Positions 1 to 11,438 of a stretch of DNA of 64,000 nt are shown here, one piece after another (within the stretch, counting starts at the first letter, position 1; each line of letters opens with the position of its first letter). Position numbers and translations under genes: made by a program. This DNA comes from Skeletonema tropicum (lineage: Eukaryota; Bacillariophyta; Thalassiosirophyceae; Thalassiosirales; Thalassiosiraceae). The notes under the pieces are model-generated. The model saw only the letters and a list, made by a program, of their open reading frames with translations. It searched no databases and was not told the origin of the DNA. The DNA is taken from the NCBI GenBank assembly GCA_037178625.1, contig CM074132.1, positions 2,170,001-2,234,000 on the forward strand. The letters are read 5' to 3'.

Positions 1-693
1 GACAAAGCGTTTGAGAAAGAACGCAAGCGTCATGATAGAATCTTGAGCAAATGCCAATACGAACATGAGAAAGAGTCCACGGAACTCCGACGCAAGATCA
101 AGGAGCTTGAGCGGCAATTCACTGAATCCACCACTTTGATTCGGAAATACGAGCAGAAGATGATCAAACTTCAGGAGAAGCATGCATTGGGTGTTGTACC
201 GTTATTAACTTCAGCTCAAGATCTTCTGCTTCAGGTTAGAAAGGAGGTACAGCAAGAGGAGGAAAATACATTCAACAAGCTGAGGGAAGACTTTTTTCAT
301 TTACGAGGAGTAACAATGAACTTGCTCGATAATTTACGGGTGTCAAGGGGGAAAATTGCACACCTCAATACGACTCTACGTTCTCGTGATGATGACATTT
401 CAGCAAGAGATGCTGCAATCGTCCATTTCGAGGAGATGTTAACGAAGATTACTCATAAATACGCCGAAGCAGAGCGGAATCGCTACAAAGTGACGCTAGA
501 AAAGTCGGTTCAAGCATCAGTGAAAGTCAAAGAAGCATCAACTTTTGATGATTTCTTGAGACTTCCGCTCGACAAGCGGTCCGAAAACAACCCACCACAA
601 CAGCATGATCACGCGTTGCTGCCAGGAAGGATCTTCCAGATGCGAGACAACATCGGGAAGATCCAATTTCGAAGGGCTCTTGATAAGTTGTAA
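1..693 (+). CDS. Coiled-coil protein, 3' part only
   Basis: The reading frame is open from base 1 to a TAA at 691-693, so the true start lies upstream of the window. The 230 visible residues are rich in Lys, Glu, Arg and Gln with heptad-like spacing (for example ELRRKIKELERQF), which indicates a long coiled coil. The last 40 residues are basic and less regular. There is no catalytic motif or membrane segment. The family is not recognised; a centrosomal, flagellar or cytoskeletal scaffold is only an inference. The final 11 codons and part of the 3' flank (660-708) recur at 5231-5279, so a fragment of this gene end has been copied elsewhere in the window. Confidence 0.75.
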   Translation, partial: DKAFEKERKRHDRILSKCQYEHEKESTELRRKIKELERQFTESTTLIRKYEQKMIKLQEKHALGVVPLLTSAQDLLLQVRKEVQQEEENTFNKLREDFFHLRGVTMNLLDNLRVSRGKIAHLNTTLRSRDDDISARDAAIVHFEEMLTKITHKYAEAERNRYKVTLEKSVQASVKVKEASTFDDFLRLPLDKRSENNPPQQHDHALLPGRIFQMRDNIGKIQFRRALDKL

Positions 694-708
694 CTTTACT
701 GTTTATTC
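660..708 (+). repeat. Duplicated gene end, copy A (mate at 5231-5279)
   Basis: These 49 bases cover the last codons and the start of the 3' flank of the coiled-coil gene. They are repeated at 5231-5279 in the same orientation with no difference that I could see. The second copy sits just beyond the stop codon of the hydrolase gene at 5300 and is not part of an open gene. Confidence 0.8.
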
Positions 709-726
709 CACACTATGTTCAATCCA

Positions 727-871
727 TCAAAGGTCAAAATAATGGAAAGCTAATTGTAGTTACGTCTGCCTAAGTGTCCAGCACATTCCTCCTGCTCCCT
801 GAGGAGCCTTGGTGCAGCCAGGATGCGAGCATTCCCTCCTCTTCCGCTGTCCACCGTGTGCCGAGCACATT
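727..871 (+). repeat. Dispersed 145-bp repeat, copy A (mate at 4986-5130)
   Basis: Bases 727-871 match 4986-5130 at a constant offset of 4259 with only a few substitutions. The repeat contains one zinc-finger-like unit of the minus-strand frame at 760-1044. In the first locus this block follows the coiled-coil gene end; in the second locus it precedes the copied gene end, so the order of the two shared blocks is reversed. Confidence 0.8.
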
Positions 872-1044
872 CCTCCTGCTCCCACAGGAGCCTTGGTGCA
901 GCCAGGTACATTGTATTCCGCCCTCTTCTTCTTCCTCGTACACTTTGGCTCACTCACATCATTAGGCACATTATCACGAACAACATCATCAGACTCGTCA
1001 TCTGTCTTCTTTCGCTTTCCTCGCGCGTTTCTCATTGCAGCCAT
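760..1044 (-). pseudogene. Short cysteine/histidine repeat (WRKY19-like zinc finger) fragment
   Basis: A 94-codon frame starts at an ATG and encodes a basic leader (MAAMRNARGKRKKTDDESDD) followed by two units of the pattern P-G-C-T-K-A-P-x-G-A-G-G-M-C. The first unit continues into S-A-H-G-G and the second is cut short. Such Cys/His units occur in large, fast-evolving diatom and oomycete families that are often annotated as WRKY19-like zinc fingers; this attribution is from memory. Only two units remain and the second lacks its histidine, so I read it as a truncated family member. A copy of one unit is in the repeat at 4986-5130. Confidence 0.45.
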
Positions 1045-4000
1045 ATTCTCTTTCTTTTCCTAAACACTCTTTGACTCCCAAGAATTCTTTCCCATATTTG
1101 AATTGATGTGAAAGCAGGTAACTTCATGAGGGTGTGTAGGTACAAGATAGTGCCCACTCCACTCTCTGTAGTGGAACATGTTCAAAGGCCGCTTATAGCC
1201 GAATAACTGAACAAGAGCTCTCATCAGAGGATGCGGAGTATGCAGGACTATGCGCCACTAACTCCCATAGAGGAAGCGACAACGCACGGACTAGGGGGTG
1301 CGAAAGTAGGACGTTAATTCGCCCTTCGTTGCACACATGGAGACGACAATGTGCCCGGACCCATGCGAGCCCACTTCTTTTCACCTGAGTTTTCGGAACC
1401 CTCTCCCCTACTCGATGAGTGTATGGCATCACGATAGGTGCAGCAATCCCCAGAACTCCCCATCGAAGAATTTATACCCCATGCGGCGTGTAGGACGTGC
1501 AGAGGAAGGAAAGGGCTCTTGGGGACAGCAAGGAGGAACCAATCTTGATTAATAATTGGCTGTCTCGGTAACAAACTTTCGTATTGAGTTTCCACGTGAG
1601 GAGGATCCGTGACCAGGGGGACGTATTGCTCATCCTGGCTCGAACAACATCCTCAAATAGCCGGCTGTCGTCAAACCAACAATTCGTCAACACTACCGAT
1701 TCCACCGCGATAGAAATGATCTACTTCTTCCTACCCCTTCTCTACCAAAGCCATCGCTGTATTTATCTTTGTTGCCCCATTGCCTAAGTCTCTAATGCAG
1801 GTCCCTTTCAATTTTAGATGTCCAAGAGATAGAACGTAGGAGTATCAGACTATGTATCAACACATCATCGTTGCACGGATGATCAAGGGCTAAGTCTCGC
1901 CCCCTCAACTCATCATCCTCCGCGTAACATAGTCTATTCCTCCAGAAATAAAGAGTCCCAGAAATAAAGAGTCCTACACTCACAACAACATGAAACGTTG
2001 TGTTATACACCAATCCCTGCACAAAGTGTGCCCATCCTTCTAAACACGTCGAATCTCAGAAGATGATAAGAGAGACGCTTCATCGAGTTAGTGGTTCGAT
2101 GAAGAAAGCGTACATACCGTCTCCTAGCACATCCGTCATAAACATATCATTAACCGTCCTGTCTAGTTTCTAGTAAGGAACGTGTGATAATGGATCTGTG
2201 GGGGTACCGAAGGTAGAACGGCCATTGGAAGATGACTGCAATGGTCGCCACAATTATTTACCAATCCGGGGACATCCTTGCCCACCCTTCTTGCTCTGCA
2301 CAAGGCAGAGAGAAAAAGAATCTCGACAGAGGAGGAGAACCAGAGTAAGATTTCCTTCGATAAAATAGTTCTTCAGTTTGGGGGGTGAGGAGGTTGGAGC
2401 GTCAAGTACATTTTCACGCCAACATTGGCACCTCCCTCTATGAATTTAGAAAGCACGCCTTCCGCTCTCCTTTTTCAGTTGGTATTGGCCAATGGTTCTC
2501 CAGCGATTCGTTGCAGTATACAAGGTGGGACGTATATCATGGCTTGTGGCGATGCAACCGGCGTCGGCGGCGCGGAGGAGCTCAACCCACCCGCTTCCCA
2601 CTTCAATACTTTCCACTTCACTGATCACGCGTGAAAGTCACACTCAAAGTCACACTCAGTCACACTCAAAGTCACACTCAAAGTCACGCTCAGTCGAGCA
2701 CGCGAGACTTCGCGAGTCACTCTAAGTTACGCGTGAAAGTCACACTCAGTCACACTCAAAGTCACACTCAATCACAATCACACCAATCACACTCAGTCAC
2801 GCCTTGTATTTTTCACCGCGCAGCTTGAAGGTCACGCTTCGTCACGCCTGTGATCGATATTCGATATCCAAATAGTGTTACAAGCAAATCAAATGGCGGT
2901 CTAGAGGCTTAGTAGACACCGTTAACAATAACAACCACGAACTATCCACCTCTCTCCCTTCTCTAACACCTCGTGATACATTCGGGGTGCGGTGTGCGTT
3001 TGGTTTCATTCGTTTGCCAGCAATTGCTAGCGAACGGCTGACGGCTGCGGCACGGCCGAATATCGTGCTAAATTATATCGCTTCTATTTTCGATGGTCAT
3101 TCGTCTTCTGCTCCTCTTCCTCGACTCGATAATCATCGACACGTTACTATCAACTGATTCTTGATTCGGGTGTGCGAATTATTGCTAAATATACCTACTC
3201 ATACAAGTTAACACACTGGTTCAAATAATTGCCGAGCATTTGGGTGTGGTGGTAATTATTATTTGGGGATTGGGAATGATGTCCTCAGAATTAGAAGTGG
3301 ACCCCACAATGCCTTGGTGCAGAGGCTAGATAACCTGACGAATCTTTGTTAATAAAGGCTGGCTTACTATTCTAATTTGGGAGTGGTGTGCTCGTTGCGA
3401 CTGTGCTGTGGAGAGAACTGCAACCAGTTGAGTGGAATGACTCTAAGTACTGCTGCAATGACTGGACTGAATTGCTCTGAGTGGAACGCCGGATCTAATA
3501 CCTAAGCATTCAACATGAGGTGAAAGAGTAAGTCAAACATGCAACAAACTAAACTTCATTAGTTCCTCTTTAGATCACATACGGCCTTTGCGGGCTATCC
3601 AGAGACGCAGTGGCCGTGGCTGAAATCCTCGTCGTCTGAGATAGATAGATAGAGAGAGAGCAGCTCACCACCTTCTCATCATGCAGGAGAGGAATGGCGT
3701 AAAGATACTTAACAGATCAGCGGCTGCGGACATCTTCGGTGGGGTGATGTGCGGTACAAGTGTAGGGCGGTGATGGATAAGTCCGGCATGTTCGGATGCG
3801 AATGCGGAGGTCTCGAGCGAGATGAAATGAGATCAATTTTCCAACTTCTTCTTGACACGGATCAATTAAGACCTGTTACGAGAGCGTCCCACCAGATCAT
3901 GGAGTGTTGTAAACGATTTTACAAGACGTATTATGGCTGAAAGAAGTGCGCAAAGGTGGTGTTTGATAGAGCTTGGTCATTCGGTGCTACCACTCTGTCG

Positions 4001-4546
4001 ACCACTGTCATATCTGGTTGAAATTGAGATGGTCAATCGATTCCTCCTTACCTCCACAGCATGCAAAAGTATCTTCAACTCCGCCAATGTCAACGCTGTG
4101 GGAGCTAAGAGCTGTTTCCGATGTGCTCTTGAAACATGGTAAGCTTCAGCTTTTAAAGTTGCACAACACGACATTGTATGTTGCCACCGAGATCAATTAT
4201 TGTAGCCTAGAAGTGATCTGTTCGCAGAGATGTGCAGCCGAGCCTACTCCACCGAAGATGTTGAGGTCGTGGAGCGCATTTTATTGAAGATCTGTCATGG
4301 TGATACCACGATCCACAAGTTAGCGTTCAATGATCTCCTTGACCCTGCCTCGTGTTGAGTGTCCTTAATGTCTTCTTCGTGGATGAGATAAAGTACTTGA
4401 TCGACTTAATGTGATCGACTAACTCCTCTACACAACGAACGAGCAGCGTTGCTAAAGCGGCCGTACACAGCGAGAGGCAATAGGGCAATAGTTAAAACTA
4501 GATTTAAGGGGCATTAATTTTGCTTAGAGTTTTATAGTCATCATGA
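1045..4546. other. Gene-poor DNA, no gene supported
   Basis: Open frames here are short (under 110 codons), overlap one another on both strands and show no recognisable domain, so none is called. The stretch contains a satellite-like tract (2633-2806) and a short GATA/GA microsatellite near 3640-3660. It may hold non-coding or decayed sequence. Confidence 0.5.
2633..2806 (+). repeat. Degenerate GTCACACTCA(AA) tandem tract
   Basis: The decamer or dodecamer GTCACACTCA(AA) recurs about a dozen times with interruptions, including a short GC-rich palindrome-like insert around 2695-2720. The pattern is typical of a minisatellite. No open frame through it looks coding. Confidence 0.8.
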
Positions 4547-4863
4547 ATGGTTCGACTCTCATCACTCGGAGAAGGTATTACCTCCACAGTTGATGAAGAA
4601 CGTAACTTAGACAGGAACATCGAGGAAGCCGATGATGGACTTGAAAGTCTTGAAACCAATCTTCAAGAATCGATGAGGCTTATTCACAAGAAGAAGAAGA
4701 AGACTGGCGCAAAACGGAAGCGAAACACGATGACACTCGACGTCGTGTACAGCAGAAACAGCTGAATGTTTGGTTACTGAAATTCCAGTGTTTGAGAGTG
4801 AGGAAGATATGCACAGGCGATTTGATGCCGAGGGTATGGGCATGCGTATGGGAGCTGGCGGCA
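4547..4863 (+). pseudogene. Decayed fragment of an acidic/basic helical protein
   Basis: A frame from ATG 4547 encodes an acidic helical stretch (ERNLDRNIEEADDGLESLE) followed by a lysine run and then ends at 4765. Coding-like sequence continues in a second frame (KHDDTRRRVQQKQLN, near 4725-4770) and a third (EIPVFESEEDMHRRFDAEG to a stop after GAGGM at 4861-4863). The pieces read as one protein tail if two frame changes are allowed. No splice signals of normal spacing separate them. The direction of these changes (-1 in each case) differs from that in the other broken genes of the window. The family is unknown. Confidence 0.4.
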
Positions 4864-4985
4864 TGTAAGCCTAAAAAAGGGAATAAATATAAGCTAGGTC
4901 AGATACTATACTGTTGAAAACGATCTCTAGAGAGTCAAGATGAGGAAGAATGTGAGCGAGCGAAGCCAGATAATGGTTGATCTAT

Positions 4986-5130
4986 TCAAAGGTCAAAATA
5001 ATGGAAAGCTAATTGTAGCTACGTCTGCCTATGTCTCCAGCACATTCCTCCTGCTCCCTGAGGAGCCTTGGTGCAGCCAGGATGCGAGCATTCCCTCCTC
5101 TTCCGCTGTCCTCCGTGTGCCGAGCATATT
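4986..5130 (+). repeat. Dispersed 145-bp repeat, copy B (mate at 727-871)
   Basis: This is the second copy of the zinc-finger-containing block described at 727-871. It is followed within about 100 bases by the copied end of the coiled-coil gene. A 21-base string beginning TTTGATCTGTTC is also repeated at about 5210-5230 and 5302-5322, the latter inside the last codons of the hydrolase gene. The 5.0-5.3 kb stretch is therefore a patchwork of copied gene ends. Confidence 0.8.
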
Positions 5131-5230
5131 GGAGCAGAACATTGAAAATTTTTTTCAAGATGTTACGTGAGTAACATTTTCACGGACAGGTTGCAGGTTG
5201 GTTTAGCTATTTGATCTGTTCTACAAGATA

Positions 5231-5279
5231 GATCCAATTTCGAAGGGCTCTTGATAAGTTGTAACTTTACTGTTTATTC
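5231..5279 (+). repeat. Duplicated gene end, copy B (mate at 660-708)
   Basis: This is a copy of the last codons and 3' flank of the coiled-coil gene at 1-693. It lies 20 bases beyond the stop codon of the minus-strand hydrolase gene and may contribute to that gene's 3' untranslated region. Confidence 0.8.
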
Positions 5280-5299
5280 GAACTGTGTTCGTATCTGCT

Positions 5300-7901
5300 T
5301 TATTTGATCTGTTCTACAAGATATCCAGCTGCTTGGGCGACTACTTGGCACGAAGGCAGTTCCAAAGGCCAGTCGCCATGTCCTTGTCCACGGAATATTG
5401 AAACATTGATAGGATGACCAGCGACTTGCGAGAAGGATGAAAAATGACTTCTGTCAGCTAATTTTGCATCTGCCTCTACCACGCATCCCTTTGATTTCAG
5501 ATACTTTTCAACCTTCCCCGACGGGACTGTGTATGGAAGAGAAGAACGTGAGAAAGAGTGTGTGGTAAGCATACTTGTCAAGAAAAGTGGCGATTCTTTT
5601 ATTTCCTTCCTTGGAAATCAAGAATCTGCAGAGGTCTACTTAATCACTTACCAAGAGCATCGTTTTCACTCAGAAAAATTGAGGCCGGAACGCAAGGCAT
5701 TTGCTCTGTGAATAGTGAGATTCTAGCCCAAGGAAAGCCACGCTGTATGGTAAAATTGATGTTCACATCTGTACGAATCATGTGAGAGGTAGAACCCGGA
5801 TCTGCCCGATGATAGACAAATTGCTTTGTCAGCTTGGGGTAATGAAGACAGAAACAGATTGGATCCACAAACAACACTGCTGCTACTGCAGTTGGTGCAT
5901 ACTTGCACATGAAGGATACCCTAACAAGAGAAGAGTAAAAGATGAGCAGGGTGTCAATAAAAAAATAACTTTGACCACTGAAAAAAGTCTCCTCTTCACT
6001 TACCATGCAGTGCCATAGCTGTGTCCCATAAACGCACCTCGTCCGAACCCATGAGATGCTAAAATGGACATGAGGGTCCCAGAAACTGCCGCAGGAGGCA
6101 AGACACTGTTCGGGCCGAGCCATGGTCTGAAACCGCTAACGTATGGAATCTCTGGCAGAATGATAGGACGACCCAGCTTCAAGAGCTCATCAATCAGAGA
6201 AATGTAGAACATAAGACCAATACCTATTCCATGGCAAAATACAATCGGCACGTCTTCCTCTCCATTTCCACTATTTTGTTCGTTACAGTTTCCAGGATGA
6301 TAATAATACGATATTGGCCCTACTCGAAGTCGTTTGAATCCCTTCCTTCTCATCAAGATTCTGAGCCCTCCTTCAGTGATTAGTAAAATTAAGATGTGAA
6401 AAATGAGTGGATACGAAGCTATGTCCATCAAAGGGTCGGCAGAATACTTCAAATATCTTGGCGGTTCTTCACTATGCAATAGATTTTTTCCGACGTATCC
6501 AGTTACCTGAAAAAATGAAGCCATCGCTGATCTTTCGACGCTCTCCAAGGCCTCGTAGCATTGTGAGATCTTTTTCATTATATCAGCCATTTGTTTTGAT
6601 GGAATTGATGTCGCCATTCCTCTCATCTGTGAAAGCGTTTGCTGATAATTCTTAAGCTGTTGACGCAAAGCTTGTCTTTGAGAGGATATATCAGATGCAG
6701 TTCGAAGGCGCTCTTTCATTTTCCACATCGAGTGCCAGACCTCGGCGATCTGAGTCTGTGTTGCATGACTGAGTGCAGTGAGCTGTTTATCAAGCTTTCC
6801 ATCTTTCTCAATAATTTTGAAATAGGCATGCTCATAGATATTTGAGGCAGTTGCTACCGCATTCTGTTCTGCATCGTGAAGTTGCTGAATCTTTTCAGAG
6901 GCAAAGCTGCGAATATCTTGAACTGCGTGCTTTGGAGATGGGAACGCAGGATGGATTTTGTCACACCAATCTTTGTAATTCTCGTAGAGGTTGGAAAAGT
7001 ACGAACTGTGGGTTTCATCGCGGGTTTCTTTGAAGTGGAAAGATTTCGCAGGTTTTGGTCGACTCTGCGTCCCCTTTAATCTAATTTTTGAATCATTTCT
7101 TGGGCTCAAGCCATACTTTGGCATGAGATGATGATGCCTAGTTGGTTGAGGGGGTTGTAAAATGCTCAGATCCCCATCAAACGCATCTTCCTTTTCATCG
7201 TCCCTAACCTCTAATCCAAACAATTCTATTGATATGTTGTACTCTAAATCCTCGACAAACTGTCGTAATTGTTTCGACTCATCATGCGTCAGATGCTCAA
7301 TGTGTCTACCCTCAAACATACTCCATGTAAGAAAATCCATCACGTCGTATTTTGTAAGTGATTCCAACTTTTCTCCAAAGAACCATTCGGTAATGAAGCT
7401 TGCACATTCATCTTCATTATCCATCATCAGCTGCCAAAGTTCATCTCTTTCTTCTAATTCTAGCATGGGCGCACTGCGAAGAGACAATTCAAGTGTGTCC
7501 AATGAATTCAACCATTTACTATGCAGGAATAAGATAACATAAAACACTCCCTCTATGGCAGCCCAAACCTCAACAGCGAAGGAACTACTCGTCATGGTGC
7601 GAGCAATCCACACCCCGACAGAGAAATATTTCTGAACGAATTGACTCTCAAGCATTGTTTGCGGAAAGGAGAAGCATAGCTCCCTCCACAAGACGAGGAT
7701 GACGTATATGTAAGCCAACGGAGCTGTAAGCTTCACACTCGAGAAGAATATCCCCATTGGAGAAAGATAGCCGATAGCATTTTGCTCCATAGGTAGATCA
7801 GCAGTACTGATTTGAGAGCTTCGCCGTTTTGTGAAGTATTGAGAAACGGGGGAGCTTGCACCGAAAGGCTGCTTCTTTGATGCAGGAGAAGGCGTCGTCA
7901 T
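5300..7901 (-). CDS. Membrane-anchored alpha/beta-hydrolase, three exons
   Basis: Exons are 7901-6004, 5920-5652 and 5526-5300, joined by GTAAGT donors and YAG acceptors with matching phases, giving 797 residues. The N-terminal half holds hydrophobic segments (about residues 50-75 and 100-140) and a helical, basic middle. The hydrolase domain fills roughly residues 540-797. It has an HGIGIGL oxyanion-type strand, the nucleophile elbow G-H-S-Y-G at the end of exon 1, the acidic residue in S-E-N-D-A-L at the end of exon 2, and the histidine in G-Q-G-H-G in exon 3, so a full Ser-Asp-His triad survives only if both introns are removed. This strongly supports the model. The HGIGIGL signature resembles fungal and algal membrane hydrolases of unknown substrate; lipase or esterase activity is inferred. 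Confidence 0.88.
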
Positions 7902-8450
7902 GATGAATTGTTATGATGTTCTTTCTTTCAATGCTCTTTGCATTTTCTTTAAGTAAAGCAGAGACTAACACCCTTTCGTAGGAGCTAACAGGGCTGTTCC
8001 ACGACGTGATAGATAGTGCACTGGGTCTTATGCGTCCTGAAAGATGGGATAGCTAGGGGAGAAGTAGTATTGTAGCATTCACTGCTCGCTGCCGGCTATC
8101 GGCCTTCGCCTTGTGAATTCATGCGATGATGTGTTGCTCTTGTGGTTGGAATTGTGACGCGACGCCGTCTTGCTACCGCGAACTAACCGCGAGAGAATGA
8201 CGGAAATTAAGATAGCTAAACTAGCTTATTACATGGGAAAGTGACAGAATCCAGAAACGCTGAGGCGACTTCACTATGGTCCGGAAACTGTTGAGGAGGC
8301 AGCCGGCCCACGCAAGAAGAGTGCCCACAGTGCACCAGATGGAAACCACATACAGAATTGGCAGGAATTCTTAAGAAGATATCTCACAACCCTAACCCTA
8401 AATACATAACTTGAATATCTTCCATAAATACTAAGAAAATTGCCTCACAT
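7902..8450. other. Intergenic, no gene seen
   Basis: These 549 bases separate two minus-strand genes. They presumably hold the promoter of the hydrolase (near 7902-8000) and the 3' flank of the PDE12-like gene (near 8450). Two CCCTAA units near 8390 are too few to mean anything. No frame looks coding. Confidence 0.6.
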
Positions 8451-11438
8451 TCAATAATCACCATATGAAAGGTCAGCCACAAGACTGATATGATCGCTTG
8501 CCATGAATTTGTTTGGCATGGCAACATGCTCCTGCATATCATCAGATGATAATGTGCTTGCAGTCCTCAAGACTTCGAAGTTGCTACTGGTTAATATGTA
8601 GTCCAACGTAGCAGCGAAACATTCAATGAAGTGGGTAAACTCAGGAGCTTTTTCATACGCCGAAAGAAGCTGAGGAAATGATGGTGGGTACTCTACACCA
8701 ATAGATTTCACATGCTTCATGTCACCACCCGCTCCTTCTTCCCATTCATACGTACACAAATGCTTCCACGTATCTTCATCACCAGAATCAACACATCTGT
8801 TCAAAAGGAGCTTCATGACTCCTGACTCGGGTGTACTATTGAAGTCACCACAGAAAATAATTGGAGAAACCTCATTCTCAATATGTTCAATCTCCAGCTG
8901 TCTGCATGCGATGAGCATTTTCAAACACTTCACGTGTGCTGCCAGAGGATGGTAAAAGAGATGCGTATTTGCAACCACAACTTTCTCCTTGCTCCTCTTG
9001 TCCGTCAATACTACTGTCTGAAGAACATGTCCTAACTTTTTGAACAGCACATGCTTCAAGTGATCATGCTCTTCGAGAAGTTTCGACACATTTTTGAGAG
9101 TCCTCCATTCAGTTTTGTGAAGTCTTTCATCGCACATGAAATCCTGAAACATTTCCCTGAAAGTATGAGTCTTCATATCTGGTACACGAACACTTTCAAA
9201 CACATCCAACGACCAAAAAATTGCACACCCCTCTCGTATTCCCGATGCATCGTCTATGCCCTTCTCGCTGTAGTAGCCTTGATATCCGTGTACACTCAAG
9301 CATGGTTTCAACAAGCCGTGAAAGACGTCTCTATCAACTTCCTGAAGACATACAATGTCGCCCTGATACTGGAGTATCTCATGCACAATTAGGGGATGAC
9401 GCCTCCACTTCACTATATCATCCAATTTACAGTGAGAGTATATCATAGAGTCGGCATCTCTCGAAACATCTCGAGATGCGTTTTGATCCGCGAGGATATT
9501 GTAAGACACAACTCGTAAGGGCTGCTTGTCTTCTTGAAGCCTATCTCTACTGACGAGGAATTCGTCACGGAGAGGACTCAGAATGGGCAGAGGAGGCAGT
9601 GCTTCGACTGGACGCTTGAATTGGTATGCTTCTTCGCAACCCTTGCCGTCATGACCAGGTCGCACGGGCGTAACGACTACTGTCAGCACTTTTCCTACAT
9701 CAGATTTAGTCGGGGTGTAGCATTGGTTATCATGACACACCTCTATTCCATCCGCAAACCAAGTGATTTGTGCTTTCTTTGCAAAGAGAAGACCCACCTC
9801 TAAGACCAGAGGTGTCTTCTCAAACAGCCGTGAGTGTTCAAACGAGCCAAAGGTAGAAACAGACGTAATAGTTGGCGGACAGGGATCAATCATCAAGGGT
9901 ACATGCATCATTTCAGAATCTGATACTTCAATCGGCACAGAAATTGCATACTTTCCGAATTCATCCTTGTTGGCCCTTTTCAGGAGATCTTCGATCGAAA
10001 ATGAATTTACATCGTCTACTTTTTCATACTCTGCACGTTTGCCTTCTGCCATACTTGCATTGTCATGATTTACCACAGCTTCATTGAATGGATTACAAAG
10101 ATTGATGGGTATGATATTAGCAAGATCTTCAAAGTAAGAAGAAGCCTCTTCTTTGACTACTTGCCCCCTGCTCAGTTTCCGCCAAACGATTGGTTGGACA
10201 GAAGCCACCTGTTGTTGTTTCCCCTTCTTCGCCTTCTTTTTCTTCTTCTTTTTTGATAACTTCTTCTCCATGGATATCTTGAGACGCTGCAATGTCTTGT
10301 CAAGTGTTTCACTGGGATCTCTAGCCATGTGAATCTTCAACCAAGTGCCATCCTTTTTGTTGAACAGATGCACGTCAATAGACACTTGACATTTATCATC
10401 ATTGGCATAGTAGTCGTAATCACTGTTATGAAATGAAAAGTAGTTCGTGTGTCTATCATCCAGACAAGAACGCTGGCCCTCATTTCCTTCTTCCCATGGG
10501 TTCCATCCAGATGAGCCACACTTCTTCTCCTCCGTGCCACTTGAAAACAAGGATGGATCTACCCGTCGATTATTGGGCTTGCACTTTTCATCAAACGCAG
10601 GGTCTACCGTGGAAGGTAGTCGGAGGCCGACGACACGGCCCGTCCAAGGACTATCGTTGTTACTTCGAAGCTGAAATTCTTGCTTCTCAATCAGTGGAGC
10701 TGTAAGTTGCTGCTGCTGGACCTCCTCTTTCCCCAGCTGAACCTCTTTTGGATGAGAGATATCTTGCTTCAACTTCAACTTCTTCTTCTTCTCGCGGGCT
10801 TCATGTTTCGTTTTATCATCCTTCACTTCAACAGCAATTTGAATAGAAGATAGAGGTGGAGACTCTTTCATCAAGTCTTTGTTTTCCTGAACCTTCTTTC
10901 GTCCCATTGCATTCTTGAGTCTTTGCTTTATCGATCCCTTGGACTTATTAGATACTATGCTAGAAGCTTTCGACGACAAAGAAACGCTATCTGCAGCACC
11001 ATCTCTCTTCTCGCAACCTTCATGAACAACAATTTGAACAGAAGATAGAGGTGGCGACTCTTCCCTCACGTCTTTGTTCTCTTGAACATTCTTTCCTCCA
11101 ATTGCATTCTTGATCCTTAGCTTTATCGATCCCTTGGACTTGCTAGAGGATATGCTAGAAGATTTCGACGACAGAGAAATGCTATCTGCAGCACCATCTC
11201 GAGAGCATTGCGACCTACCCGCAGATGCGTTCGCTGTAGATCCTTCATCTCTACCTTCTAGTTTGAAATGTTCATCTGTAGTAGTAGTAGTTGCTGCAGC
11301 CGAGCTGTGTAGGCTCTGGTATTTGGAGAGGAGATTGGGTTTAGTCGAAGAGAAGCTTTTGTTTCGGCTTGTGAAGGTTGGAGATGACATCATGCCTCCA
11401 CCTCCTCTGAGAGAAGGTGAGGCTATCTCGACTGTCAT
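8451..11438 (-). CDS. PDE12-like 2'-phosphodiesterase (EEP nuclease family)
   Basis: A single 995-codon exon. The C-terminal 370 residues form an endonuclease/exonuclease/phosphatase fold with the family motifs in order: RVVSYNILAD, DIVCLQEVD (catalytic Glu), NTHLFYHP, IIFCGDFNSTP (catalytic Asp/Asn), LDYIL and SDHISLVADL. Spacing and wording are closest to metazoan PDE12, which removes 2'-linked adenylates and poly(A) tails, rather than to CCR4. As in PDE12, a beta-rich region precedes the nuclease (residues about 500-620). The first 450 residues are Ser/Lys-rich and contain an internal duplication of 65 residues (DNA offset 195 between about 10850 and 11046). No clear mitochondrial leader is visible, so the compartment is open. 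Deadenylation or 2'-5' oligoadenylate cleavage is inferred from the family. Confidence 0.88.
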   Translation of the reverse strand: MTVEIASPSLRGGGGMMSSPTFTSRNKSFSSTKPNLLSKYQSLHSSAAATTTTTDEHFKLEGRDEGSTANASAGRSQCSRDGAADSISLSSKSSSISSSKSKGSIKLRIKNAIGGKNVQENKDVREESPPLSSVQIVVHEGCEKRDGAADSVSLSSKASSIVSNKSKGSIKQRLKNAMGRKKVQENKDLMKESPPLSSIQIAVEVKDDKTKHEAREKKKKLKLKQDISHPKEVQLGKEEVQQQQLTAPLIEKQEFQLRSNNDSPWTGRVVGLRLPSTVDPAFDEKCKPNNRRVDPSLFSSGTEEKKCGSSGWNPWEEGNEGQRSCLDDRHTNYFSFHNSDYDYYANDDKCQVSIDVHLFNKKDGTWLKIHMARDPSETLDKTLQRLKISMEKKLSKKKKKKKAKKGKQQQVASVQPIVWRKLSRGQVVKEEASSYFEDLANIIPINLCNPFNEAVVNHDNASMAEGKRAEYEKVDDVNSFSIEDLLKRANKDEFGKYAISVPIEVSDSEMMHVPLMIDPCPPTITSVSTFGSFEHSRLFEKTPLVLEVGLLFAKKAQITWFADGIEVCHDNQCYTPTKSDVGKVLTVVVTPVRPGHDGKGCEEAYQFKRPVEALPPLPILSPLRDEFLVSRDRLQEDKQPLRVVSYNILADQNASRDVSRDADSMIYSHCKLDDIVKWRRHPLIVHEILQYQGDIVCLQEVDRDVFHGLLKPCLSVHGYQGYYSEKGIDDASGIREGCAIFWSLDVFESVRVPDMKTHTFREMFQDFMCDERLHKTEWRTLKNVSKLLEEHDHLKHVLFKKLGHVLQTVVLTDKRSKEKVVVANTHLFYHPLAAHVKCLKMLIACRQLEIEHIENEVSPIIFCGDFNSTPESGVMKLLLNRCVDSGDEDTWKHLCTYEWEEGAGGDMKHVKSIGVEYPPSFPQLLSAYEKAPEFTHFIECFAATLDYILTSSNFEVLRTASTLSSDDMQEHVAMPNKFMASDHISLVADLSYGDY

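Noticed and set aside
1193..2022. Overlapping short frames on both strands
   Set aside because: None has protein-like composition, homology or splice context; they are compatible with chance.
8390..8402. Telomere-like CCCTAACCCTAA
   Set aside because: Only two units; no array and no chromosome-end context.
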